The translations under genes were made by a program, and so were the position numbers. A DNA stretch of 64,000 nucleotides from Candidatus Omnitrophota bacterium (GTDB lineage Bacteria > Omnitrophota > Gorgyraeia > Zapsychrales > Zapsychraceae): the NCBI GenBank assembly GCA_020632495.1, contig JACKFL010000006.1:1-64000 (forward strand), in the 5' to 3' direction. Under the pieces are notes generated by a model. That model worked only from the letters and a program-made list of their open reading frames with translations. It searched no databases and was not told the origin of the DNA. Below are positions 53,331 to 61,254 of this stretch, one piece after another (positions within the stretch are counted from its first letter, which is position 1; the number at the start of each line of letters is the position of its first letter).

Positions 53331-54239
53331 ATGGCTATGGCGACCAATTCATTTACCAGAGTTAATTCCGATTTCGAAAGCGCCGGTACGCGTTGCGCCG
53401 CTTGGCTTTATCTGCCGGGTGGCATCAAACTCCCGCCGGTGATCGTGATGGCCCACGGCTTCGGTGCCCGGCGGACGTGGCTGTTGCCCCGGCATGCCGA
53501 GATTTTTGCCGCGGCCGGGTTTGCCGTATTTCTTTTCGATTACCGGTGCTTCGGTGACAGTGACGGGGAACCGCGCCAGTTGGTCAATCCATTCCATCAT
53601 GTCGAGGATTGGCGGCATGCCCTGCGGCATGTGCGGTCATTGAGCGCCGTCCATACGGGCAAAATCGGCCTGTGGGGAACATCGTACAGCGGGGGTCACG
53701 TGATCACCCTTTGCGCCGAAGATCCGGCCGTGCGTTGCGCGGTTGCGCATGCCCCCTATGTGGGAGGGCAGGGCGCAACCCCCAAGGCGGGCGTGACCCA
53801 TAAGGCGCGTGCCTTTTACCACGGGTTGAAGGATGTCGTGTGCCAGGCGGTCCTCAAAAAGCCGCATCTGATCGCGCAGGCCCCGGAACCCGGCGGCCCG
53901 TTCGCCTTCTTCCCGGACCCGAGTTCCTATGAAATGATTACCAGCCGTTTGGTCCCCAAGGGGGAGGAGTGGGACAACCGTATCCCGGCGCGGATCGCCC
54001 TGACATTTTTGTTATATAATCCCATCCGCCGTGCGGACCGCATCAAGTGTCCGATGCTGATTCAATACGGCACCGATGATGAGATGACCCCGGCGGCGCC
54101 CATCCACTGGGCCGCGGCCAAGATCAGTCGCGCCGAGACCTCCGAATACCACTGCGGCCATTTTGACTTTGCCGTCGGCGAACTCTTCGAGCAGTCGACC
54201 CGGGAGCAGGCGGACTTCTTCCGCCGGCATTTGGCCTAG
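53331..54239 (+). CDS. Alpha/beta hydrolase
   Basis: The 302-aa protein (300 aa if ATG 53337 is used) carries the oxyanion-hole HG motif in VMAHGFGARRTW. The nucleophile Ser is in LWGTSYSGGH, the acid Asp near YGTDDEMTP, and the catalytic His in HCGHFDF. These define an alpha/beta hydrolase of the dienelactone hydrolase or peptidase S15-like type. There is no signal peptide, so it acts in the cytoplasm. The substrate is unknown, but the compact cap between the Ser and Asp regions suggests a small ester or amide. Confidence 0.85.
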   Translation: MAMATNSFTRVNSDFESAGTRCAAWLYLPGGIKLPPVIVMAHGFGARRTWLLPRHAEIFAAAGFAVFLFDYRCFGDSDGEPRQLVNPFHHVEDWRHALRHVRSLSAVHTGKIGLWGTSYSGGHVITLCAEDPAVRCAVAHAPYVGGQGATPKAGVTHKARAFYHGLKDVVCQAVLKKPHLIAQAPEPGGPFAFFPDPSSYEMITSRLVPKGEEWDNRIPARIALTFLLYNPIRRADRIKCPMLIQYGTDDEMTPAAPIHWAAAKISRAETSEYHCGHFDFAVGELFEQSTREQADFFRRHLA

Positions 54240-54370
54240 ACCGGCCGGGACTATTTTCAAAATTCATTTGTATTTCGGCAAAAAAAGAATAGTATTTAAT
54301 CAGAAAGGTTAAAGGAGGAGACATTCCCGTAAGCGCCCGGCCGGTTAAACCTGTGGATTGACCATGTCCG

Positions 54371-54490
54371 GCACTCAAGGGGAAACCCGGGGTTTCCCTG
54401 CGACGCGGAAAGAAAGTATCGCGCATTTTGGTTTTAAGTTGTTGGACCCGTTTCGGGTTTGGTGGCTTTTTACCGGAGTGCGTTTTTTTT
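54371..54490 (+). promoter_or_regulatory. Structured leader, riboswitch-like, before a small exported protein
   Basis: The 314-bp gap 54240-54553 holds no convincing gene but a structured leader. GCACTC (54371-54376) can pair with GAGTGC (54476-54481), which is followed directly by eight Ts. Inside are a hairpin GGGAAAC/GTTTCCC, a GACGC-GGAAAG segment, an ACCCG/CGGGT hairpin and GGTGGC...TTACCG. The order is reminiscent of the cyclic-di-GMP (GEMM-I) riboswitch, but the match is imperfect. The T-run suggests termination control. Confidence 0.35.
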
Positions 54491-54553
54491 GTGTCCGGTG
54501 TCCGGAAAGGCCAGTCTATTTTAATCAGGTACCAGTAAAAAGGAGTACATTAC

Positions 54554-54781
54554 ATGAAGAAAAGCGCAATTATCGGACTAACCCTGTTGGGAATTTGTAT
54601 CGCGACTGGATCGGCTTCAGCCTCGCAACCAAACCCGGCCAAGGTTAAGCTCGATCCCCAAAATGTCTCCCGGGCGGCACAGGTGGTGTCGCGGAACAAG
54701 GGGCTCTTTCAGGACCGTGAAAAACTCGCGGCCCTGATCCGGATGAGCAAGTCGATGCAGCAAAAACGCATCGGGCAATAA
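54554..54781 (+). CDS. Small exported protein, 75 aa
   Basis: AAAAAGGAGTACATTAC before the ATG is an excellent ribosome binding site. A signal peptide (AIIGLTLLGICIATGSASAS) leads into a 50-residue mature part rich in Lys, Gln, Arg and Met (KLAALIRMSKSMQQKRIGQ), likely helical and basic. No known family is evident. It lies behind a structured leader and 30 bp before another small exported protein with its own ribosome site, so they may share regulation. Confidence 0.65.
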   Translation: MKKSAIIGLTLLGICIATGSASASQPNPAKVKLDPQNVSRAAQVVSRNKGLFQDREKLAALIRMSKSMQQKRIGQ

Positions 54782-54811
54782 ACGAAAACCGATATTCGAC
54801 CAGGAGGAAAT

Positions 54812-55207
54812 ATGAAACAAGTGACGATGATGATTATGGCTGCGGTTCTGTTCGTCGGACTCGGACAAACGGCGTTTGTTCAAGCCGCTGAAGGAGATAC
54901 CGGTACAGGGATCGGTTATGTGATCAAGAAAATGACCGGGCAGCTGGTGATGGAAGAATTTCCCGAAGACAGTGAGGATGTCGTGGAAGTCACTTATGCG
55001 ATTAACGACAAGACTCGTTTCTCCAATTTTGAATCATTGGACGATCTGAACGAATTCGACGATCTCGAGATCGACTATCAAGAGGTAAATGGCCAAAGGC
55101 TGGCCTTGAAAATAGTCCGCGTCCAGGTCTTTCAGGATTTCTCGGGTGACGAGGAATTCGGGGGTGACACCGCGGAAACTCAGTATTCCAACTCTGAAGA
55201 CATCTGA
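54812..55207 (+). CDS. Small exported acidic protein, 131 aa
   Basis: CAGGAGGAAAT precedes the ATG. The signal peptide (MMIMAAVLFVGLGQTAFVQA) is followed by an acidic beta-rich domain with TGTGIGYVIKKMTGQLVMEE and VTYAINDKTRF. The shape recalls small DUF5666-like or OB-like exported domains, but I cannot confirm this. The C-terminus is Asp/Glu-rich. It ends before two hairpins. Confidence 0.65.
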   Translation: MKQVTMMIMAAVLFVGLGQTAFVQAAEGDTGTGIGYVIKKMTGQLVMEEFPEDSEDVVEVTYAINDKTRFSNFESLDDLNEFDDLEIDYQEVNGQRLALKIVRVQVFQDFSGDEEFGGDTAETQYSNSEDI

Positions 55208-55253
55208 GTCGTTTCACCATACCCGTCCTTGGGATGGGTGAGATACGTATCGA

Positions 55254-55294
55254 TAAGCCCTGTGGCCGCCGTATCGTGCGGCCGCAGGGCTTTG
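55254..55294 (+). terminator. Hairpin terminator after the small exported proteins
   Basis: AAGCCCTG and GGCCGC pair with GCGGCC and CAGGGCTT (one bulge), followed by TTG. A smaller hairpin ACCCGTCC/GGATGGGT sits at 55220-55238. Confidence 0.6.
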
Positions 55295-55343
55295 TCATTC
55301 GGGAAGGGGGGTGATTTCCGATTGCGCGTCCCGTGATTTCGCC

Positions 55344-55349
55344 TATAAT
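55344..55349 (+). promoter_or_regulatory. -10 box TATAAT before 55386
   Basis: A perfect TATAAT lies 37 bp before ATG 55386, in the gap after the terminator hairpins. It may start the transcript for the MscS-CorA-RimK run. Confidence 0.4.
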
Positions 55350-55385
55350 GGTAGAGGATTTTTTAGACCCGACCCGTAAATCCCT

Positions 55386-55763
55386 ATGCACGAATTCATG
55401 CCTATTTTTCCTATAACGGTCCTCCTGCTCCTGACGTTCATGGTCGGGCGGAGGATGAATTCCTTTTTGCGGCAGCCTTTCCCGGCCTTTGCCGGAGATC
55501 CGCAGGTTAAGCCCGCCAGGTACAGTCTTCACAATCAGCCTGTTATTGCCGTCATTAGTAAATGCGGCCTAACCAATTTTACGGCCGATCTGCACGTCCA
55601 AGGATGTTTTCCGCGCCCGGTGCCCGGTGAAGCGGGAATCTGTGATTTCCACAAGAGCATCAAAGCCCGGTATGACCGCAAGGGTATCGATATACCTTTT
55701 GCGTGCCGGATGGTAGCCAATATAAAATCGGCCCGCGATATGGAGGAGATACATGGATTTTGA
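55386..55763 (+). CDS. Possible small membrane protein, 125 aa
   Basis: The frame has an N-terminal hydrophobic stretch (IFPITVLLLLTFMVG) and a Cys/Arg/Lys-rich remainder with no family resemblance. It overlaps the mscS-like gene by 11 bp, and two short frames on the other strand cover the same part. It could equally be the 5' leader of the next gene. Confidence 0.35.
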   Translation: MHEFMPIFPITVLLLLTFMVGRRMNSFLRQPFPAFAGDPQVKPARYSLHNQPVIAVISKCGLTNFTADLHVQGCFPRPVPGEAGICDFHKSIKARYDRKGIDIPFACRMVANIKSARDMEEIHGF

Positions 55764-56628
55764 AACGATTACGGCATGGATGAATCAGCCAATTGTCCAT
55801 ATCGGCAGCACGCCGGTGACACTCGGCGGAATCGGTGCGGCGATGACGATATTCGTGGTGTCGCTGGTGATATCTTCCACCACCCGCCGCGTTTTGGCGT
55901 CGCGGCTGGGCAAGAATCCTAAGTTCTCCGCATCGATGATCTACGCCCTGAACCGTATCCTGCATTATGTGATTATCATATTCGGAATCGTGTTGGCCGC
56001 GCAGACCATCGGCTTTAATTTCGGTACGCTGGCCGTGGCCTTCGGCTTTCTGGGCGTCGGGATCGGTTTGGGTCTTCAGAATATTACCGCCAACTTTACC
56101 GCCGGGCTGCTTTTGCTTATTGAACGGCCGGTTTCGGTCGGAGACTTCGTCAATGTGGAAGGGCAAATCGGCCGGGTCACGGATATCGGGATGCGGGCCA
56201 CCCGGATCCGTACGCTGGACAATATCGTGATCATCGTGCCGAATTCCAAATTCGCGGACAATTCCGTGATCAATTGGTCTATCGAAGACCAGCGCGTCCG
56301 TCTACACAATCCGGTGGGGGTGGCCTACGGCTCGGACGTTGCCACGGTCAGGAGTGCCTTGGAAGGCGTGGCCAAAGCGCATCCGGATGTTCTAAAGAAT
56401 CCGGAACCGGAGGTCCGGTTCAGGGGATTCGGTGATTCTTCGCTCGACTTTGAGCTGCTCTACTGGATCGACGAGCCGCGCAAGCAGTTTCTGGTGCAGA
56501 GCCAAATCAATTATGATATCGACGCGGCCTTCCGCCGGGACGGCGTTACCATTCCGTTCCCGCAACGCGATCTTCATCTGAAGATGGGTGACGCCGTCGA
56601 CCTGCTGGCCCAGAGGAAGGATCATTGA
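55753..56628 (+). CDS. MscS-family mechanosensitive channel
   Basis: The 291-aa protein has three membrane helices. The pore-lining third one carries the Gly/Ala pattern AVAFGFLGVGIGLGLQNI, followed by the conserved FxxGxxLLIERPVSVGDFV start of the MscS beta domain and a C-terminal alpha/beta domain. Such channels open on hypo-osmotic shock and release solutes. GGAGGAGATAC before ATG 55753 is a good ribosome site. It overlaps the LapA-like gene by 4 bp, so it heads a run of tightly packed genes. Confidence 0.9.
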   Translation: MDFETITAWMNQPIVHIGSTPVTLGGIGAAMTIFVVSLVISSTTRRVLASRLGKNPKFSASMIYALNRILHYVIIIFGIVLAAQTIGFNFGTLAVAFGFLGVGIGLGLQNITANFTAGLLLLIERPVSVGDFVNVEGQIGRVTDIGMRATRIRTLDNIVIIVPNSKFADNSVINWSIEDQRVRLHNPVGVAYGSDVATVRSALEGVAKAHPDVLKNPEPEVRFRGFGDSSLDFELLYWIDEPRKQFLVQSQINYDIDAAFRRDGVTIPFPQRDLHLKMGDAVDLLAQRKDH

Positions 56629-56816
56629 AGCCGAAGTTGATGCTGATTCTGGGTCTGTGCGCGCTGGCTGGTATCATTTTGCTGCAGAATACCCAGGTGG
56701 TTTCTTTCCGGATCTTCTTCTGGTCGATTAGCATGTCGCGGATCATATTCTTCGGTCTGTTGATCGGAATCGGTTTCGGCATCGGTTTCTTGTGCGGCCG
56801 TAAACATGGGGAATAA
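56625..56816 (+). CDS. LapA-domain (DUF1049-like) small membrane protein
   Basis: The 63-aa product has two membrane helices with a short turn (LMLILGLCALAGIILLQNTQ and IIFFGLLIGIGFGIGFLCG) and a basic end GRKHGE. The LLQNTQVVSFRIFFWSISMS centre fits the LapA/YciS type, linked in other bacteria to LPS assembly. The start is TTG at 56625, overlapping the previous stop (TTGA) with GGAAGG 4 bp upstream. Confidence 0.75.
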   Translation: MKPKLMLILGLCALAGIILLQNTQVVSFRIFFWSISMSRIIFFGLLIGIGFGIGFLCGRKHGE

Positions 56817-56821
56817 GTAAT

Positions 56822-57889
56822 ATGACAAAGTTTATTAAAAAGACGTTTAAAAAACCCGGCATGACTCCGGGAGCGCTCGTTCAAGTCGATCACCCTTCAA
56901 AAAAACAGGCGTCCTTGAGTGTGCTCGATTATACATTGCAGGATTTTCGGGAAAAGAACGACGTGAAGGTGGAGGATTGTTTTCAGTACTGCGACACCGA
57001 CACCGTCACCTGGATCAACCTGGACGGAGTGCATGACGTAAATACTCTTAAGACCCTTAACGATCATTTCGGCATCCACCCGCTGGCAACGGAAGACATC
57101 GCCAATACCGGCCACCGTCCCAAGCTCGAGGAGTTCGAAGACCAGGTGCTCCTCATACTCAAGATGCTCTACAGTGATCCCGGCCGGCCTGAGGAGATCA
57201 TTTCCGAGCAAATCAGCATTGTCTTGGGAAAAAACTACGTCATATCTTATCAGGAACAGGTCGGCGACGTGCTCAATCCGGTCCGTGAACGGATCCGGGA
57301 CGGCAAGGGGCGGATCCGGTCGATGGGGGCCGACTATTTGGCTTACGCGATTATGGACGCCATTGTGGACCATTACTTTGTCGTGCTCGAGCAGCTTGGG
57401 GAAAAGGTAGAGACTCTGGAAGATGCCATGATGAACGACGTGGAGCCGGAGATGGTCCACTTAATTCACCGTCTGAAACGGGAGATGATTTTTCTGCGCA
57501 AACAGACTTGGCCGCTGCGTGAGGTCACCAATTCCCTGTTACGGGATGAATCTAAACTCATCACCAAGAAGATCGATATCTTTATCCGCGACGTCTATGA
57601 CCATATTATCCAGATCAGCGATACCATCGATTCCTACCGCGACGTCCTCTCGGGAATGCATGACATTTATCTGTCGGTGATGAGCAACAAGATGAACGAG
57701 ATCATGAAGGTGCTCACCATCTTCGCGGCGATCTTTATTCCGCTGACCTTTATCGCGGGCATCTACGGGATGAATTTTGAGTATATGCCGGAACTGAAGT
57801 GGCGCTACAGTTACTTTGTGGCCGTCACCGCCATGATTTCGATCGGCGTAGGCATGGTGATGTACTTTAAAAAAAGAAAGTGGTTTTAG
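56822..57889 (+). CDS. corA: CorA-family magnesium/cobalt transporter
   Basis: The 355-aa protein has a large cytosolic N-terminal domain, a long stalk helix and two C-terminal membrane helices. The signature YGMNFEYMPEL sits at the end of the first helix (GMN selectivity motif), and a basic KKRKW tail follows the second helix. CorA forms pentamers that take up Mg2+ (and Co2+ or Ni2+). It starts 5 bp after the LapA-like gene and is followed 3 bp later by the RimB-like gene. Confidence 0.93.
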   Translation: MTKFIKKTFKKPGMTPGALVQVDHPSKKQASLSVLDYTLQDFREKNDVKVEDCFQYCDTDTVTWINLDGVHDVNTLKTLNDHFGIHPLATEDIANTGHRPKLEEFEDQVLLILKMLYSDPGRPEEIISEQISIVLGKNYVISYQEQVGDVLNPVRERIRDGKGRIRSMGADYLAYAIMDAIVDHYFVVLEQLGEKVETLEDAMMNDVEPEMVHLIHRLKREMIFLRKQTWPLREVTNSLLRDESKLITKKIDIFIRDVYDHIIQISDTIDSYRDVLSGMHDIYLSVMSNKMNEIMKVLTIFAAIFIPLTFIAGIYGMNFEYMPELKWRYSYFVAVTAMISIGVGMVMYFKKRKWF

Positions 57890-57892
57890 CAG

Positions 57893-58342
57893 GTGAAGAA
57901 CAGCGACAAGAAAGTGATCGGCTGGCGCGAGTACGTGGATCTACCGGAGTGGGGGATTCATGACCTGCGGGCCAAGATCGATACCGGTGCCCGCACCTGT
58001 TCATTGCACGTGGAAGATATCGAAGAGCTTCCGCACGGCAAGATCGGCTTTTATGTGGTGCTGAACCTGAAACCCAAACGTCGCCGTCATATGGTCGCGC
58101 GTTCCGTCAAACGCGGCCATGTCAAGTCGAGCGTCGGTCACCGGACGCACCGCTGGTACGTGCAGACGACGATCAAGATCGGCAAGGTCATCAAGGACGT
58201 GACCGTCAATCTGGTGGAACGGCCGGGTATGAACTTTCGCATGCTCATCGGCCGCAAAGCGATCGAGGATGATTTCCTTGTCGACGTCGACCATTCCTTC
58301 TATCTAGGACAACCCAAAAAGAAATCAAAGGATTCACGATGA
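57893..58342 (+). CDS. RimB-like ATP-dependent zinc protease (retropepsin-like)
   Basis: The 149-aa protein belongs to the DUF785/RimB group, often annotated as ATP-dependent zinc protease. The AKIDTGARTCSLH stretch has the Asp-Thr-Gly of retropepsin-like folds, and RMLIGRKAIEDDFLVD is the second conserved block. These proteins are found next to RimK, as here (4-bp overlap), and are thought to reverse or process RimK's glutamate additions. It starts with GTG 3 bp after corA. Confidence 0.82.
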   Translation: MKNSDKKVIGWREYVDLPEWGIHDLRAKIDTGARTCSLHVEDIEELPHGKIGFYVVLNLKPKRRRHMVARSVKRGHVKSSVGHRTHRWYVQTTIKIGKVIKDVTVNLVERPGMNFRMLIGRKAIEDDFLVDVDHSFYLGQPKKKSKDSR

Positions 58343-59511
58343 AGATTGCCATACTTTCCCGCGGTCCCCGCCTGTACAGCACGCGCCGGCTCAAGGAAGC
58401 CTGCAAAGCGCGCGGTCATGAGGTGCGGGTCCTGGACACCATGAGTTTCTCCATCAATGTCGAACAGGGAAATCCCGAATTGCTTTACAAAAACAAGCCG
58501 CTTTCCTCGTATGATGCCGTGATTCCCCGGATCGGCGCCTCGATCACGTTTTTCGGTACCGCGGTCCTGCGGCAGTTTGAACAGATCGGCACATTTTGCC
58601 TGAATTCATCGATCGGGATCAATACCTCGCGGGACAAGCTGCGGTCCATGCAGTTGCTGGCGCGGCATAATATCGGATTTCCGCAAACCATCTTCGTCAA
58701 GCAGCCGCAGTCGATCCTGCCGGCGATCGAGGAACTGGGCGGCGCGCCGGTTGTTATCAAACTGCTCGAGGGGACCCAGGGGGTCGGGGTAATCCTGGCC
58801 GACAGCAATAAAATCGCCGAGGCCATCATCGAAACGCTGCACAGCAGCAAGCAGAATGTGCTGATCCAGAAGTTTGTCAGTGAAAGCCGCGGTACGGATA
58901 TCCGGGCCATCGTCGCGGGAGGGAAGGTCGTGGCGGCCATGCGCCGCGTGGCGCAGGGCGATGATTTTCGCAGCAACGTTCATCGCGGCGGCCGGGTCGA
59001 ACAGGTAAACATCGACGAGCGTTTCGAGCGTACGGCCATCCGCGCCGCCCAGATTATGGGATTAAACGTGGCCGGGGTCGACATGCTGGAAGGCAAGAGC
59101 GGCCCCCTGATCATGGAGGTAAATTCCTCCCCGGGTCTGGAAGGCATCGAACGGGCCACCAGTATCGATGTGGCCGGCGCTATGGTGGACTGCCTTGAGG
59201 AGCAAAGCCTGTTTCCCGAGATCGACCTGCGCCAGCGCCTCACTATGGACCGGGGTTACGGCGTCGCCGAGATTCAGATCCTCAAGAATTCCGACTTGAT
59301 CGGAAAACCGGTGCGTGATGCGGGTTTCCGGGAAAAAGATGTCGTCGTCATGAGCATCAAACGCGGGACGGTGACCATTTCCAATCCCCGGTCGGAGCGG
59401 GAATTGATGGAAGAGGACACCTTATTGTGCTTCGGCAAACTTGAGAACATGAAGTCGCTGATCTCACAACACCGCATTCGCAAACGCAGAAAGGCCAAGA
59501 AAACCACATGA
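58339..59511 (+). CDS. rimK: RimK-type ATP-grasp ligase
   Basis: The 390-aa protein has a pre-ATP-grasp domain and then the ATP-grasp core (PVVIKLLEGTQGVGVIL, NVLIQKFV, DIRAIVAGGKVVAAM, GPLIMEVNSSPGLEGIE). RimK adds glutamates to the C-terminus of ribosomal protein S6 in other bacteria. A C-terminal extension of about 85 residues (GKPVRDAGFREKDVVVMSIKRG) looks like a TrkA-C/RCK-C ligand-binding domain, which is longer than E. coli RimK. It overlaps the RimB-like gene and the deacylase gene by 4 bp each. Confidence 0.88.
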   Translation: MKIAILSRGPRLYSTRRLKEACKARGHEVRVLDTMSFSINVEQGNPELLYKNKPLSSYDAVIPRIGASITFFGTAVLRQFEQIGTFCLNSSIGINTSRDKLRSMQLLARHNIGFPQTIFVKQPQSILPAIEELGGAPVVIKLLEGTQGVGVILADSNKIAEAIIETLHSSKQNVLIQKFVSESRGTDIRAIVAGGKVVAAMRRVAQGDDFRSNVHRGGRVEQVNIDERFERTAIRAAQIMGLNVAGVDMLEGKSGPLIMEVNSSPGLEGIERATSIDVAGAMVDCLEEQSLFPEIDLRQRLTMDRGYGVAEIQILKNSDLIGKPVRDAGFREKDVVVMSIKRGTVTISNPRSERELMEEDTLLCFGKLENMKSLISQHRIRKRRKAKKTT

Positions 59512-60524
59512 GCGAACCCTTTGTCATCAACGGCATACAAATCAATCCCGGGGAAACCCGTGATATCGATATTTTTGTCGCCAAACAATATGATTTTACG
59601 GACTTGGATATGCCGGTCCGGGTGATCCGCGGACGGGAGGACGGTCCCCGGCTGTTTGTCTGCGCGGCCATTCACGGGGATGAAGTGATCGGCGTGGAGA
59701 TCATCCGGCGCCTGATCAGCAACAAATACCTACGCAAACTCAAAGGCACACTGATCGCGGTGCCTATCGTGAACGTGTTCGGCTTCAATAACCTCACCCG
59801 TTATCTTCCCGACCGGCGCGATCTTAACCGGTCCTTTCCCGGTTCGCCCAACGGTTCGCTGGCGGCCCGGCTGGCGCATATATTCGTCGAGGAAATCATG
59901 GGCAATGCCACGCATGGCATCGATATTCACACCGGCTCGCGCCACCGGACCAATTTGCCGCAGGTCCGGGCCTGTCTGCAGGACAAGTACATTACCGCCT
60001 TGGCCAAGGAATTCGATGTACCGGTGATACTGGACGCGGATATCATCGACGGTTCCCTGCGGGAGGTTTCGGTGAAGCACAATGTTCCTTTGCTGGTCTT
60101 TGAGGCGGGAGAAGCGCTGCGCTACGACGAAGTGGCTATCCGCAGCGGACTGGCGGGAATTCTGGCCGTGATGCGGAGGCTGGAGATGATCCCCCCGGTC
60201 ACGGCCAAGACCAAACGCGTGGACCCGATCATCGCCAAAGACCGCTACTGGATCCGCGCCGATCAAAGCGGGATTCTCATTATCAAGAGACGTTTGGGTT
60301 CCATTGTAGACGAGGGGGACGTGTTGGGGCGCATCTCCGATCCGCTGGGAAATCACAATATCGAGATCCGCGCGGAAAGACCCGGCCTGATTATCGGATA
60401 TTCCCAATTGCCGCTGGTCAACCGGGGTGACGCGATATTTCACATCGCGACGTTTGCCAAACAGTCTTCCGTTGAGAAGAGCCTGACCGATTTCGACGAC
60501 AAGTTTGACTATGAAGAACGTTAA
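59508..60524 (+). CDS. AspA/AstE-like zinc deacylase (succinylglutamate desuccinylase/aspartoacylase family)
   Basis: The 338-aa protein has the zinc-binding His-Glu of IHGDEVIGVEI and the second zinc His in GIDIHTGS, with DRRDLNRSFPGS as the substrate-binding block. This family removes acyl groups from amino acids such as N-acetylaspartate or N-succinylglutamate. The C-terminal 110 residues look like a biotinyl/lipoyl-type beta domain. It overlaps rimK and the kinase gene. The rimB-rimK-deacylase grouping is conserved in several proteobacteria, as I recall, suggesting a shared amino-acyl modification pathway. Confidence 0.85.
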   Translation: MSEPFVINGIQINPGETRDIDIFVAKQYDFTDLDMPVRVIRGREDGPRLFVCAAIHGDEVIGVEIIRRLISNKYLRKLKGTLIAVPIVNVFGFNNLTRYLPDRRDLNRSFPGSPNGSLAARLAHIFVEEIMGNATHGIDIHTGSRHRTNLPQVRACLQDKYITALAKEFDVPVILDADIIDGSLREVSVKHNVPLLVFEAGEALRYDEVAIRSGLAGILAVMRRLEMIPPVTAKTKRVDPIIAKDRYWIRADQSGILIIKRRLGSIVDEGDVLGRISDPLGNHNIEIRAERPGLIIGYSQLPLVNRGDAIFHIATFAKQSSVEKSLTDFDDKFDYEER

Positions 60525-61254
60525 ACTGAAACTGACATCATTTGATTATCAGCCCGGGGACACGCTCCTCAGCAAGTACCGGATTGTCGATAAACTCGGC
60601 GAAGGTTGGGAGGGGGAAGTGTACCGTATCCATGAGGTCAACACCGACATCGAGCGGGCCGCCAAGATGTTTTTCCCGCACCGCAACATTAACAACCGGG
60701 CCTCGCGATTCTACGCGCGTAAGCTTCACAAGCTTCGCCGGTGCCACATCCTGATTCAGTACCATAACGAAGAGACGATCTATTTCGACGGGGTCCCCGT
60801 CACGGTCCTGATTTCCGAGTATGTTCAAGGCGAGCTGCTCTCGGAATTCATCAAAAAGTTTCCCGGCAAGCGGTTGACCCCGTTTCAGGCCATTCATCTG
60901 CTGTACGCGCTGACCAAGGGGCTCGAGGAAATACATTTGCAAAATGAATATCACGGCGACCTCCACCTGGACAATGTCATCGTCAACCGTTACGGACTGG
61001 GATTCGAATTAAAACTGCTGGACATGTTCCACTGGGGCGCGCCCACGGCCGCCAACCGCAATTATGATTTGTGCAGTTTGATCCGGATTATCTACGATTG
61101 CCTGGGCGGCTCAAAGCAGTACGCCAAGCTTCCCCCGGAATTGAAGTACATTTGCTGCGGACTTAAGGAATCCCTCATCGTCAAACGATTCCGCAAACTG
61201 TCCGCGCTGCGGGCCCATCTGGAGAAATTCACCTGGAAACAAAGGACCGTGTAA
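60511..61254 (+). CDS. Protein-kinase-like protein with HGDLHxDN catalytic loop
   Basis: The 247-aa protein shows the kinase parts in order: Gly loop LGEGWEGEV, a Lys in AAKMFF, catalytic loop HGDLHLDNVIV and a metal-binding Asp in KLLDMF in place of DFG. The HGDLH form (not HRD) places it with the aminoglycoside-kinase-like/ABC1-like branch or with atypical Ser/Thr kinases, so protein or small-molecule substrates are both possible. ATG 60511 lies 14 bp before the stop of the previous gene. The PP2C phosphatase gene follows after no gap, forming a probable kinase-phosphatase pair. Confidence 0.8.
   Translation: MKNVKLKLTSFDYQPGDTLLSKYRIVDKLGEGWEGEVYRIHEVNTDIERAAKMFFPHRNINNRASRFYARKLHKLRRCHILIQYHNEETIYFDGVPVTVLISEYVQGELLSEFIKKFPGKRLTPFQAIHLLYALTKGLEEIHLQNEYHGDLHLDNVIVNRYGLGFELKLLDMFHWGAPTAANRNYDLCSLIRIIYDCLGGSKQYAKLPPELKYICCGLKESLIVKRFRKLSALRAHLEKFTWKQRTV

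Noticed and set aside
54358..54648. 96-aa plus-strand frame over the structured leader
   Set aside because: It overlaps the well-supported small exported protein gene at 54554, lacks a ribosome site and crosses the T-run after the leader stem.
55535..55754. Two short minus-strand frames
   Set aside because: They overlap the gap before the MscS gene and show no ribosome site, signal peptide or motif.
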